From contig NZ_MJIL01000041.1 in NCBI RefSeq assembly GCF_001939735.1, forward strand, positions 1 to 61,383: a stretch of 61,383 nt of DNA, written 5' to 3'. The stretch is from Photobacterium proteolyticum. GTDB taxonomy: Bacteria; Pseudomonadota; Gammaproteobacteria; Enterobacterales; Vibrionaceae. Shown piece by piece: positions 8,505-16,469 of this stretch. The position numbers were made by a program, and so were the translations under genes. The notes beneath the pieces are model-generated. The model worked only from the letters and a program-made list of their open reading frames with translations. It made no database searches and had not been told where the DNA came from. Each line of letters opens with the position of its first letter. Position 1 is the stretch's first letter.

Positions 8505-9296
8505 TTATAGCTGGCACTGAGGGCGCTCTGCATTGTAGCTAGGCAAGCGTCCAATTTCGGCTCTCAGATCATCAATTCGTGTCGAGTGAGACGGGTGAGT
8601 CGATAACAGCTCCGGTGGCTGGCTTCCTCCAGATGCTTTGGCCATGTTCTGCCACAAGCTGATGCTCTCATTCGGGTTAAAACCGGCCTCGGCCATCAGG
8701 CGCAAGCCAATGATATCGGACTCTGACTCTTGGGCACGGCCATATGGCATGAGTACACCGTATTGTACGCCGAGTCCTAACCCGGCCATTGCGGCATCAT
8801 GATACTGCGTGCCACTGATAGCCATACTGGAAAGCTGTAGACCGGCATTGGCTAACTGGTTACGAGAAAGGCGTTCGTTGCTGTGCTGTGCCAACACGTG
8901 GCCGATTTCATGGCCAATGACGGTGGCGAGTTGATCCTGATTGTTTGCTACACCCAGTAAGCCGGTATAAACACCGATTTTCCCGCCCGGGAGGGCAAAG
9001 GCATTGATTTGTTCACTGTCAAATACCACCACTTCCCATTGACTGAAGCCGCTACCCGGGCTCAGCCTGGTTGTTAATGCGCGGGTGACACATTGTACAT
9101 ACTGATTGGTTTTTTGATCACGGTTGATTGTTTCTTGTTGTTTCAGTTGCTCAAAAGACTGCGCGCCAAGCTGCGACATGTCCTGGTTTGAGAAAAGCAG
9201 TACTTGCTGACGACCTGTCGGCGAACTGGAACAGGCCGTTAGTGCAAGGGCCGAGGCGATAAGCGCCGTACTGATAAGAGGTCGAAAGTAATTCAT
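8505..9296 (-). CDS. M48-family zinc metalloprotease lipoprotein
   Basis: A 263-residue lipoprotein protease. The lipobox ALTAC lies about 22 residues in. The zinc site HEIGHVLAQH and the downstream third ligand in AQESESDIIGLRLM are complete, so it should be active. The fold and size match the periplasmic M48 proteins related to LoiP/YcaL, which cleave misassembled outer-membrane proteins. Start 9296 (MNYFRPLIST) is preferred over an upstream ATG because GGAG sits about 9 bases before it and the signal peptide begins directly. It is transcribed alone and shares a bidirectional terminator with the OmpA-like gene. Confidence 0.9.
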   Translation of the reverse strand: MNYFRPLISTALIASALALTACSSSPTGRQQVLLFSNQDMSQLGAQSFEQLKQQETINRDQKTNQYVQCVTRALTTRLSPGSGFSQWEVVVFDSEQINAFALPGGKIGVYTGLLGVANNQDQLATVIGHEIGHVLAQHSNERLSRNQLANAGLQLSSMAISGTQYHDAAMAGLGLGVQYGVLMPYGRAQESESDIIGLRLMAEAGFNPNESISLWQNMAKASGGSQPPELLSTHPSHSTRIDDLRAEIGRLPSYNAERPQCQL

Positions 9297-9425
9297 CTGA
9301 ATGACTCCTTCCATTCAATTATAGGAAAAACTAATGCTTCGATCATACTACGGCAGGCGCAGAGTTAGTAGTCGGTAAGCATGGAGAATGGTATTCTAGC
9401 GACATAATGAACTATAGGTAACCTC

Positions 9426-9860
9426 ATGAGTATTTGGAAAAAAGACTTCACCTTAGATAGCTTAAACCAGAGCTCGGTCAATACGCTGGTTGAACATCTC
9501 GGTATTGAATACAGTAGCTTCGATGACAATAGCCTGAGTGCTGTGATGCCGGTTGACGCACGAACTCACCAGCCGCTTGGGATGCTTCACGGTGGTGCGT
9601 CAGTCGTGTTGGCAGAAACACTTGGCTCACTGGCTGCCAATATGTGTGTCGACGAGACGAGGTATTGTGTCGGGTTGGATATTAATGCCAACCATGTACG
9701 TGCTGTTCGCAGCGGAATTGTTAAAGGAACCGCAACACCAGTTCATATCGGGATGACAACCCAGGTTTGGCAGATTGAAATTACGGAAGAGCGGGGACGT
9801 TTGGTGTGTACCAGTCGTTTGACGATGGCTGTAATGAAGCATAAGAAGAAAGACGCGTAA
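9426..9860 (+). CDS. menI: Hotdog-fold thioesterase, MenI/YdiI type
   Basis: A 144-residue hotdog thioesterase very like E. coli YdiI (MenI), the 1,4-dihydroxy-2-naphthoyl-CoA hydrolase of menaquinone synthesis. Conserved pieces are MPVDARTHQPLGMLHGGASVVLAETLGS (with the catalytic Glu at residue 64, matching the usual 63), VGLDINANHVR and TQVWQIEITEERGRLVCTSRL. Related YbdB/PaaI thioesterases act on other acyl-CoAs, so substrate assignment rests on family resemblance. A small gene follows after 4 bases and is probably co-transcribed. Confidence 0.85.
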   Translation: MSIWKKDFTLDSLNQSSVNTLVEHLGIEYSSFDDNSLSAVMPVDARTHQPLGMLHGGASVVLAETLGSLAANMCVDETRYCVGLDINANHVRAVRSGIVKGTATPVHIGMTTQVWQIEITEERGRLVCTSRLTMAVMKHKKKDA

Positions 9861-9864
9861 CTCT

Positions 9865-10095
9865 ATGAATTTATCTTTTTCTGAAGGACGTATTATTGCC
9901 AATCAGCACGAGTTGGTTGTTCGTATTAATGGTGTTTCTCGAGCCTCGTTGCAGGCAAGAGTTGACGATATTACCTTAATTGGCGGTGCCAACGTAGTTA
10001 CCGCGACAGGAAGTGGTGTTAACTGGTCGATACGATTGGATAGTGAAGAGCAGCTCAATCAGATTGCTGAAGCGATAGGTATTGCGATCCAATAA
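9865..10095 (+). CDS. Small conserved protein (DUF3389-like), function unknown
   Basis: A 76-residue protein starting 4 bases after menI, so translationally coupled. The sequence (IIANQHELVVRINGVSRASLQAR...GANVVTATGSGVNWSIRLDSEEQL) suggests a small beta-sandwich followed by a helix. I believe this is the small Vibrionaceae family often labelled DUF3389, sometimes mis-annotated as a PTS IIA subunit, but I cannot confirm the family. No motif of PTS phosphotransfer is visible. Confidence 0.65.
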   Translation: MNLSFSEGRIIANQHELVVRINGVSRASLQARVDDITLIGGANVVTATGSGVNWSIRLDSEEQLNQIAEAIGIAIQ

Positions 10096-10558
10096 GTTGT
10101 AGCTGCTGTGAGCCAGCGCCCCCATTTCTGTGTCAAATAACGTTGAAAGGGAATAGCCATTCCTTCCGTCATTTTCCTTGAACGGAGCTCTATGGTCTTA
10201 CTCTTAATCCTGCATCTTGAGGTGGTTTGGGTATATAGGTATCACGTATATTCAATGTCTTCATGGTAAGTGATTGAAAACAATTAGCAACTCTTTGTTT
10301 TTTTAGAGTGAGTTGAGATCCTTTCCCATAACACTTCAATCTGCGAATTTTTACATCCGAAATGGCTCCCTGGATACAATTTTATGAGAGCACGTGCTCA
10401 TTAATTACTATTTTGACCCAAAACTCTAGCGACGAAGTGTCATTTATTGCACTCTGGTTGTGAGTGATAATACTAAAATAATGAATTATTGACTGCGTAT
10501 TTGTGTAGGGAATAAGTAACTGAATGATTTCAGTTTCTCAAGATAAAGGGGGGTGTTA
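10096..10558. other. Intergenic region with a partial palindromic repeat
   Basis: A gap of about 460 bases. It contains a half-copy of the dispersed repeat at 10206-10236, a 12-base perfect palindrome GAGCACGTGCTC at 10388-10399, and AT-rich sequence leading to the kinase gene. No convincing reading frame. Confidence 0.5.
10206..10236. repeat. Partial copy of the dispersed palindromic repeat
   Basis: AATCCTGCATCTTGAGGT then GGTTTGGGTATA: matches the right half of the repeat at 5405-5462 with few changes; the left half is absent. Confidence 0.8.
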
Positions 10559-11452
10559 ATGATTCAACCTCAGCTTAAGAAAATTGCTGAAACAGCCTAT
10601 TTGACTATGTATAGTCAGCGACCTGAACTGTGCAACATCCAAGAAACTTTTTATGGTTGGGTTGTATTTGTTGCATCGCCAAGAGGAAAAGCTGTCGTAA
10701 AGTTCTCGAGAGAGATAGGGCGGTTGGCGAAAGAAATTACCGGTTTAAAACGCTTATCTGATTGTCTTGATTGCTCAGTTCCAGAAATATTGTTTTTCGG
10801 CCGGGAAGAAGGCTATGACTACATAATGATGGAATGGCTAGACGGGATGTCGGCTCATGATTTGCCCAATGATCCCGTCGCACTTGAGAGTTTTCGTGAA
10901 AGTTATACAGATTTATTGCTTACTCTTCATGATAACCAGGCGCAACAAGGGTTTGAGCTGGCAGAAAATCAATATGAACCTTGCCTGATCAAGGCATTTG
11001 ATAGCTGGATGGCACCAGTGCTGCGTTATGTTCAAAGTGGATGTTCGCCATTCTCGCCCAAACTTCAAGAAGCCTACGGCTCAATGTGGGAGAGGAAGGA
11101 GGAAATTCTCTCACCTATCAATGATAACTCATCATTAGTTCATGATGACTGCCACGTCGGTAACGTGCTATTTGATCCTCGGACATATAAAGTAGCAGCA
11201 ATTCTAGACCCTTGTGATGCGGGTTATAAGCACCGCGAATTCGACCTATTTCACCTTTACGATGTGCGTCCTGATTTGAAGTTAGTTGAGCGTTATCAGG
11301 AAAAGCTGCCCTTAGCCGAAGGGTTCGAGCTCAGACGCTGGTACCTTAGTTTGTGGGATGACGCTAAGCATAGCCGCAACATGGGATGGTATGATGAGGC
11401 ATGGCTAACGTCCAAGGTAAATCAATTTAACGAGATCTATGCCCATAGGTAG
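10559..11452 (+). CDS. Aminoglycoside/fructosamine kinase-like protein
   Basis: A 297-residue kinase of the APH/fructosamine-kinase superfamily. The N-lobe lysine is plausibly in GKAVVKFSREIGRLAKEI. The catalytic loop is LVHDDCHVGNVLFD (H-D-x-C-H-x-G-N pattern) and the metal-binding segment is AAILDPCDAGYKHREFDL, both intact. The substrate is unknown: such chromosomal genes phosphorylate sugars, choline-like molecules or glycated amines more often than antibiotics. I choose ATG 10559 because a G-rich Shine-Dalgarno (AAAGGGGGG) is spaced correctly; a GTG six bases earlier is possible. It stands alone. Confidence 0.8.
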   Translation: MIQPQLKKIAETAYLTMYSQRPELCNIQETFYGWVVFVASPRGKAVVKFSREIGRLAKEITGLKRLSDCLDCSVPEILFFGREEGYDYIMMEWLDGMSAHDLPNDPVALESFRESYTDLLLTLHDNQAQQGFELAENQYEPCLIKAFDSWMAPVLRYVQSGCSPFSPKLQEAYGSMWERKEEILSPINDNSSLVHDDCHVGNVLFDPRTYKVAAILDPCDAGYKHREFDLFHLYDVRPDLKLVERYQEKLPLAEGFELRRWYLSLWDDAKHSRNMGWYDEAWLTSKVNQFNEIYAHR

Positions 11453-11516
11453 AACTTGCTAGCGGATGATTTATCAGCATATTATTGTGTTATAGGAATG
11501 ATTTAAGGTTAACAGA

Positions 11517-12143
11517 ATGAGAATAATTGCAGCCTGTGTTGCGGCAGTCATACTCGCTGGATGTGCACAGCAACAAGTTACCCGTGGGCCGGAACCTAAA
11601 CCTCAACCAGAGGTTGGGGGAGAGGTGAAACCTGTTGAGCCCATTGTTAGTGAGCCTGTGATTGCCCCGGTTTCACAGCCAGAGCCTGTAGTAAAACCTG
11701 AACTCAAACCAGAGCCTAAACCTAAGCCTGCACCGGTTGTGACAAAGACCCAGGACGGAAAGTTAATTCTCGGTGCAGAAGAGTGGGTTTGGTTAGATTC
11801 AGCTAAGCAGCATGTAAGAGTGAAGGTTGACACCGATGTGAAGCTTTCTACGATTGGCGTGACGGATGTTCAGGAGTTTGAGCGAGATGGTAATGACTGG
11901 ATTAAATTCAAAACCAGTGGCCACTCAGTCGAACTACCTGTTGAACGTTGGCTGAAAGGTAAAAATGGAAGCAAAGAGCGTCAGGCCGTTGTGAAGCTAA
12001 GGGCTAAGCTGGGCGAACTGAACGAGTTGACGGAGTTTGCGCTGACGGCAGGCAAGGGGATTGTGCTCGGAATTAACTTTATCCGGGACGTTGCTATTGT
12101 CGACGGGACGCGAAAATACGTACAGCCAAAGGCGAAGAAATAG
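11517..12143 (+). CDS. Lipoprotein with retropepsin-like (putative zinc protease) domain
   Basis: A 208-residue protein. A lipoprotein signal peptide with lipobox ILAGC at residues 12-16 is followed by a Pro/Glu/Lys-rich spacer (about 22-80). The C-terminal domain is of the type annotated as putative ATP-dependent zinc protease or RimK-associated retropepsin-like: ILGAEEWVWL..., RVKVDTDVKLSTIGV, LPVERWLKGKNGSKERQAVVKLRAKLGE and FALTA...IVLGINFIRD. In family members the putative catalytic triplet reads DTG; here it reads DTD, so activity may be lost. Its role in the outer membrane is unknown. Its 3' end meets a terminator shared with the convergent DUF2797 gene. Confidence 0.75.
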   Translation: MRIIAACVAAVILAGCAQQQVTRGPEPKPQPEVGGEVKPVEPIVSEPVIAPVSQPEPVVKPELKPEPKPKPAPVVTKTQDGKLILGAEEWVWLDSAKQHVRVKVDTDVKLSTIGVTDVQEFERDGNDWIKFKTSGHSVELPVERWLKGKNGSKERQAVVKLRAKLGELNELTEFALTAGKGIVLGINFIRDVAIVDGTRKYVQPKAKK

Positions 12144-12161
12144 TAAATTTTACTTGCAAAG

Positions 12162-12186
12162 AAAAAGGCGGTGATACCGCCTTTTT
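12162..12186. terminator. Bidirectional terminator
   Basis: AAAAAGGCGGT/ACCGCCTTTTT hairpin between two convergent genes. Confidence 0.9.
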
Positions 12187-12204
12187 GTTCTGTACCGTCA
12201 TCTC

Positions 12205-13032
12205 TTACGGTGTCTCAACCGTCACTTCGTAACTGGTAAACTTACGGATATTGATCACGCCGGTATCGAAGATCAGATATTGCCCCTTTATACCGACTAA
12301 CGTTCCCTCTACGGTAGGGGTCTTGTCGAAATTGTGGGAGGTAATTTTAGTTGGGTATTGCGTTACCGGATACTGAATACTGACCAATTCTTCATTGAGC
12401 TGTTCGACAGCATTTTCACCATACAGTGCCAGAAGCTCATTGAGTCGAGATTCGATGGTAGGGAGTAATCTCTTAGCTTCCGCTTTCAGGTCAATGTTCT
12501 CGTTGTCCCCTTTGAGCATTGCCCGCCAGTTCGTTTTGTCAGCCACCATTTCGGCAAGGGCGATTTCAACAAGGCCAGAGATCTGACGGGTCTTTACCCT
12601 CAAAATAGGTAGAGCCTGTGTCGCCCCTTGATCTATCCAACGAGTCGGTAACTGGGTATGGCGTGTAATGCCGACCTTCAGGCCTGACGTATTCGAAAGA
12701 TAGACGTAGTGAGGTACCATACAGTGGGTATCTCCCCACTCAGGCTCCCTGCAGGTTCCCTTGGCATAATGGCAAGTTTCTGGCTTCATGATACACATGT
12801 CACAGCGAGCCAGCTTTTTCATACAGGGAAAGCAATGCCCCTGTGAGTAGCTTTTCTTTGTTTTCTTGCCACAGGCATCGCAAAAGATATTACCGGTATA
12901 GGTCAGTTTTAGCGTTTTGCCAATCAGGGGATTTAGGGACAGATAATCATCGCCGACAGGCAGTTGATACTCAACTTCACTCCCTAGTGATGATTTCATT
13001 TTTTTTAATGTGCCTAGCATGACTTTGCTCAT
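12205..13032 (-). CDS. DUF2797 zinc-ribbon protein
   Basis: A protein of about 275 residues resembling the DUF2797 family of gammaproteobacteria. It carries clustered cysteines of the C-x2-C kind: FCDACGKKT, GHCFPCMKKLARCDMC, and further single Cys/His in PETCHYAKGTCREPEWGDTHC. These suggest one or two zinc sites. A central block VYLSNTSGLKVGITRHTQLPTRW resembles a GIY-YIG-like fold, so nucleic-acid binding is plausible, not shown. The start is uncertain: the frame stays open to 13125 with TTG and ATG choices. I favour 13032 (MSKVMLGTLKKM) because the protein length then matches the family; no clear Shine-Dalgarno supports any of them. Confidence 0.7.
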   Translation of the reverse strand: MSKVMLGTLKKMKSSLGSEVEYQLPVGDDYLSLNPLIGKTLKLTYTGNIFCDACGKKTKKSYSQGHCFPCMKKLARCDMCIMKPETCHYAKGTCREPEWGDTHCMVPHYVYLSNTSGLKVGITRHTQLPTRWIDQGATQALPILRVKTRQISGLVEIALAEMVADKTNWRAMLKGDNENIDLKAEAKRLLPTIESRLNELLALYGENAVEQLNEELVSIQYPVTQYPTKITSHNFDKTPTVEGTLVGIKGQYLIFDTGVINIRKFTSYEVTVETP

Positions 13033-13293
13033 CTTGTATTTATATAGTAGAGATGATTTTATCATTATTAGGGCCTGCTTACCTTTCATCACTACGCCTG
13101 TAGAGACTAAAAATTTTTCAGACAATGCATGAAGAATGAAGTTTAGTCGGCTAAATGAGTTCTGAGAAACGTAGCAAAGGTTTGTTGCTGGTTACGGCAT
13201 TGTAAATATTTGTAAGTTGCGGGTTGTATGTGTTTACTGTCTGTATTGTATTGGTATCATTTTGTTTAATAACAACAACTAGATGGAACTACA

Positions 13294-13743
13294 ATGATGA
13301 AGAAAGTAATACTAGGCAGCGTACTGTTGGTTGCAACCGGAGTCTCGGCATCACCTTTTGAGAAGCCTGAAGATGCTATCCATTACCGTCAGTCTGCATT
13401 TTCCATGATTGCGACAAACTTTGGTGATATGGCTGAAATGGTTAAAGGCCGTAAGGACTGGGATCAGAAGCAATTTAGCCAACGCGCACAATTTATCTCT
13501 CAGCTATCGTTAATGCCGGAGGAAGCATTTAAGGAACCTGGTACGGAGTCTGGTGATACGAAAGCAAAACCTGAAATCTGGTCTGACTGGGATGGCTTCG
13601 CCGTGAAGCTCAATAAGTTTCAGACCGATCTGGCCCAGTTGGCAACGGTGTCTCTTGAAGGTGACGAGCGTGCAACGAAACGTGCGTTTGGCGTAGCAGC
13701 GAAAAACTGTAAATCCTGCCATAGCGATTATAAATTCCACTAG
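13294..13743 (+). CDS. Cytochrome c' family protein
   Basis: A 149-residue periplasmic cytochrome. A signal peptide (residues 1-19, ending GVSASP) is followed by a helical bundle and a single C-terminal heme motif CKSCH (139-143), the placement typical of cytochrome c'. In this family the heme is five-coordinate and binds NO or CO rather than acting only in electron transfer; the distal residue is not judged here. The convergent neighbour on the other strand encodes a cytochrome b561-type membrane protein, the usual partner of such genes. Two start ATGs (13294, 13297) are equivalent. Confidence 0.9.
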   Translation: MMKKVILGSVLLVATGVSASPFEKPEDAIHYRQSAFSMIATNFGDMAEMVKGRKDWDQKQFSQRAQFISQLSLMPEEAFKEPGTESGDTKAKPEIWSDWDGFAVKLNKFQTDLAQLATVSLEGDERATKRAFGVAAKNCKSCHSDYKFH

Positions 13744-13762
13744 CGCCCATTGCAGAATAACA

Positions 13763-13796
13763 ATCGGGGGTAAAGTGAAGACACTTTATCCCCGAT
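13763..13796. terminator. Hairpin between convergent cytochrome genes
   Basis: ATCGGGG.TAAAGTG/CACTTTA.CCCCGAT stem, 15 base pairs with a 4-base loop; T-runs are weak, so terminator function is probable, not certain. Confidence 0.6.
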
Positions 13797-13807
13797 GCGT
13801 GCATATC

Positions 13808-14479
13808 TCAGAAAAGATAACTCACAATCTCTTGTGCGAAGTAGATGTAGATCATCCCGCCAATCATGGCAAAAATCAGCCACCCAATCAGTCCGTTAGT
13901 TATTCTTGGCGCAATGCTTGCTGGAAGGGATTTGTTACCGCTGATCATAGGCTTGATAAGGTTTTCCTTACCTAGCAAATAGACGATGATAGCGAACAGG
14001 TGAAGACCTATTGCAGCCAAAATTAGATTGAAGTTAATCGCATGAATTTCCGTGAGTAAGCTGCTGGTTTCACCGCTTACATACATGGCGAATGGGCCTT
14101 CTGAAATAATGTCATCGTTGGCGAATAATCCAGATATAAGCTGGATGCTCAGCAAAGCAAAGAAGCAAAGCACCATATAGCCACCTGCCGGATTGTGTCC
14201 GGGATGCTGTGCTGGTTGACTGTGCTTATTATGTAATGACGTCAAATAATGGATGACAGCCTTTGGAGAGCGGACAAAATGACGAAACTGGGCTGTTTCA
14301 CTACCAACCAGACCCCACACCAGGCGGGTGAGCAGAAGAGCAAATAAGAAATAGGCAAGTGCGAAGTGCCAGTCCATGAGACCTTCCGTACCGGTGTACC
14401 ATAGACCGGCAACGGAACAGGCTTGCAACCAGTGATAACCTCTTACGAAGCCATCCCAGGTTCGCGTCGATACATTCAT
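13808..14479 (-). CDS. Cytochrome b561-type membrane protein
   Basis: A 223-residue inner-membrane di-heme b-type cytochrome. Four membrane helices are visible, each with suitable histidines: GYHWLQACSVAGLW, WHFALAYFLFALLLTRLVWGL, MVLCFFALLSIQLISGLF and IHAINFNLILAAIGLHLFAIIVYLLG. It belongs to the family of Ni/Fe-hydrogenase cytochrome b subunits/b561, which passes electrons between quinol and a periplasmic c-type cytochrome. The convergent cytochrome c' is the natural partner, though transcription is separate. A last hydrophobic segment near the C-terminus (LIGWLIFAMIGGMIYIYFA) may be an extra helix. Confidence 0.9.
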   Translation of the reverse strand: MNVSTRTWDGFVRGYHWLQACSVAGLWYTGTEGLMDWHFALAYFLFALLLTRLVWGLVGSETAQFRHFVRSPKAVIHYLTSLHNKHSQPAQHPGHNPAGGYMVLCFFALLSIQLISGLFANDDIISEGPFAMYVSGETSSLLTEIHAINFNLILAAIGLHLFAIIVYLLGKENLIKPMISGNKSLPASIAPRITNGLIGWLIFAMIGGMIYIYFAQEIVSYLF

Positions 14480-14607
14480 TGCTTATATCCTGTGATTGTT
14501 AATCAAGTGTGATTATTTTTACAGAATTAACAGTGTCATACCATGTCGTTTATGCCATCTTTTCAAACCTTTACAATTTAAACGGTGCGAGAGGTGACAG
14601 TCTATCT

Positions 14608-16284
14608 TTAGTTGGCTCCATATTGGAGCCAGCTTTCATCATCCAGTGTTAAGAAAGAGGATTTTCTGATTTCCAGAAGGGTTGTTCCTTGGTTTTGAGA
14701 GGCAATCCCGACTTCATCAAGGTTCTGAACAAGATCACTCAACTGAAAGGGTTTACCGGAAAAGACATCGGTGGCGATAATGTTTCCTAATAAATCGGAA
14801 ATCGCAAGGTAACTATTGGGTTGGCTAAGCTGTATTTTATCGCCTTGAATATTGAGGTTGGGGCCAAAAAACTTAATGCCGACAGGAACATGTGTTATGG
14901 CCTTGGTCGGGACTTCTCGCATACCCTGGATTTGCATTTTGTCGCCTCGCATTGCAGCGCCGTGCTCGGGGACAAATATCACAACCAGATTACGATTTGA
15001 CTTATTAAGCTGGTTTACAAATGCGTAGAGATCATCGAGAACATTTTTTTGCTGTTGCTTGTAGCTGATTAGGCTACTGCCTGAGTTGCCTCGAATGATC
15101 CGGTTTCCATCATGGGCAGAAATAGAATTGTACAGGGTGACTGTAGGGGTATTGCGAGTTTGGTTGGTTTGGGCAAGCCACTGATTTAATACAGTGGCAT
15201 CTCGATAAATACTCGAGCCATCAAAGCTTTTCTGGTATGGCGACAACTTCGCAAGTTCGATGGCGGGAGAGAGAGCACCGATGTTGTTGCTTATGTGGGT
15301 CATGAAATTCCCAAACTCACCGTTGTGGTTCAAAAGCAATTCATTATTGAAACCAAGTTGCGCCAGGTTTTCAAATAGCAGACATTGTTTGTTGCTTACA
15401 GTTTCAAAGAGGCTGGTGTGTTCTTGTTGACCACAACTGGCCCGCAGAAGGCGAATAACTGCTGGGCCACTATAGGCTGTTGCAGAGTTGAAATTTTCAA
15501 ACAAGATATCAAACTCTGCGAATAATGGATGGGTAGTTTGGCCTGTCAGGTCGAGATCGTCCCAGGATATCGAACAGATGTTCAACAGGAGGATATCAAA
15601 GTTATGATTAAGGCTGAGCTCGTTTTGTAAGCTGGAACTTTTTTTCGCTTCATTATCGAAAAAAGCCTTCCGATATTGATTCAGGCTGATATCGTCAATG
15701 ATATCAGGAAGCTTTAATGTAGCGGCAGGCTGCTCTACGTATAAGGCTGTTGTTGTTTGGGTTGGAACGATAGGATCTTGATGTCTATCATTTAGCGAAA
15801 CTTGGGCAGTAGGTACTTTGGCCTGTACATAGAGCGGTTTTTCACTATGGCTTAAGCTAAAAAAAATCATGGTGATCATCACAAGGCTCGTTACCCGAAA
15901 GACTTGATGAGCAAAGTAGTAAGCGATGAGGATAATGCTAAATAAAAGGATGATATCAAGAGAGATAAACCGGGTAAGCAGTTCAAGCAGATAGAGTGTA
16001 TCGAATTGTAGCAGTTGAGAGAGTTGGGCGGTTAATCGGTTAAGCGGCGGTAAGAACGAATCATAGTGAAACAGCCATAGTCCGATAACCACGGCAATGA
16101 TATTTTTGGCTGCCCTTAGCCCCTTGTTAGCCACAGGGATCAGCAGGAAAAAGAAAAAGGCAAAATTGTAGAGGGCTGAAAATCCAATCACCCCCTTAAT
16201 CTTTAGGGCTATCTTGAGCAAAAAATAGATATTCCACCAGCCCAGAGACCAAGTTACTTTTTCACTGAGTTGTTTCGTTGTCAT
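14608..16284 (-). CDS. bcsG: BcsG, cellulose phosphoethanolamine transferase
   Basis: A 558-residue inner-membrane enzyme, the same length as E. coli BcsG (559). Several hydrophobic segments form the N-terminal membrane part (about residues 30-145) and the rest is a periplasmic alkaline-phosphatase-like domain. Known catalytic zinc ligands of BcsG are recognisable at nearly the same positions: Cys237 in LLLNICSIS, Ser272 in TAYSGPAVIRLLRASCGQ and Glu440-His441 in VPEHGAAMRGD. It adds phosphoethanolamine to glucose units of cellulose during secretion, which strengthens the biofilm matrix. It is last in the bcsE-bcsF-bcsG operon, directly downstream of bcsF. No clear terminator with a U-run follows. 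Confidence 0.95.
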   Translation of the reverse strand: MTTKQLSEKVTWSLGWWNIYFLLKIALKIKGVIGFSALYNFAFFFFLLIPVANKGLRAAKNIIAVVIGLWLFHYDSFLPPLNRLTAQLSQLLQFDTLYLLELLTRFISLDIILLFSIILIAYYFAHQVFRVTSLVMITMIFFSLSHSEKPLYVQAKVPTAQVSLNDRHQDPIVPTQTTTALYVEQPAATLKLPDIIDDISLNQYRKAFFDNEAKKSSSLQNELSLNHNFDILLLNICSISWDDLDLTGQTTHPLFAEFDILFENFNSATAYSGPAVIRLLRASCGQQEHTSLFETVSNKQCLLFENLAQLGFNNELLLNHNGEFGNFMTHISNNIGALSPAIELAKLSPYQKSFDGSSIYRDATVLNQWLAQTNQTRNTPTVTLYNSISAHDGNRIIRGNSGSSLISYKQQQKNVLDDLYAFVNQLNKSNRNLVVIFVPEHGAAMRGDKMQIQGMREVPTKAITHVPVGIKFFGPNLNIQGDKIQLSQPNSYLAISDLLGNIIATDVFSGKPFQLSDLVQNLDEVGIASQNQGTTLLEIRKSSFLTLDDESWLQYGAN

Positions 16285-16307
16285 GATAAGCCATGTCCCT
16301 GCTTGAA

Positions 16308-16469
16308 TTACAATACATCATCTTTGTTGTTGTATTTCTTGAAATAACTAAGATGCCTGTTTAGCCAGTGTCGACGCACTTGGGATACCATTGAATTGGT
16401 GAAAAAACCAAGCACAAAGCCGACAGCAGTCGCAATCGAGATTGTCAGGAAAAAGTCAGTCAGATTCAT
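16308..16469 (-). CDS. bcsF: BcsF, small membrane protein of the cellulose complex
   Basis: A 53-residue protein. It begins MNLTDFFLTIS, has one membrane segment (ATAVGFVLGFF, about residues 13-25) and ends in a basic cytoplasmic tail (QVRRHWLNRHLSYFKKY). In E. coli, BcsF is a similar single-pass protein that recruits BcsE to the synthase and supports BcsG. Size, topology and its place between bcsE and bcsG make the assignment firm even though sequence identity of such short proteins is low. Its ATG overlaps the bcsE stop codon (ATGA), so the two are translationally coupled. Confidence 0.85.
   Translation of the reverse strand: MNLTDFFLTISIATAVGFVLGFFTNSMVSQVRRHWLNRHLSYFKKYNNKDDVL

Noticed and set aside
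10388..10399. 12-base palindrome GAGCACGTGCTC as an operator
   Set aside because: Perfect, but short and over 150 bases from the next start codon; it could occur by chance and nothing supports a binding protein.
10559..11452. Aminoglycoside resistance gene
   Set aside because: The kinase fold is clear, but chromosomal setting and divergence from known resistance enzymes make a metabolic substrate more likely. No transfer element is nearby.
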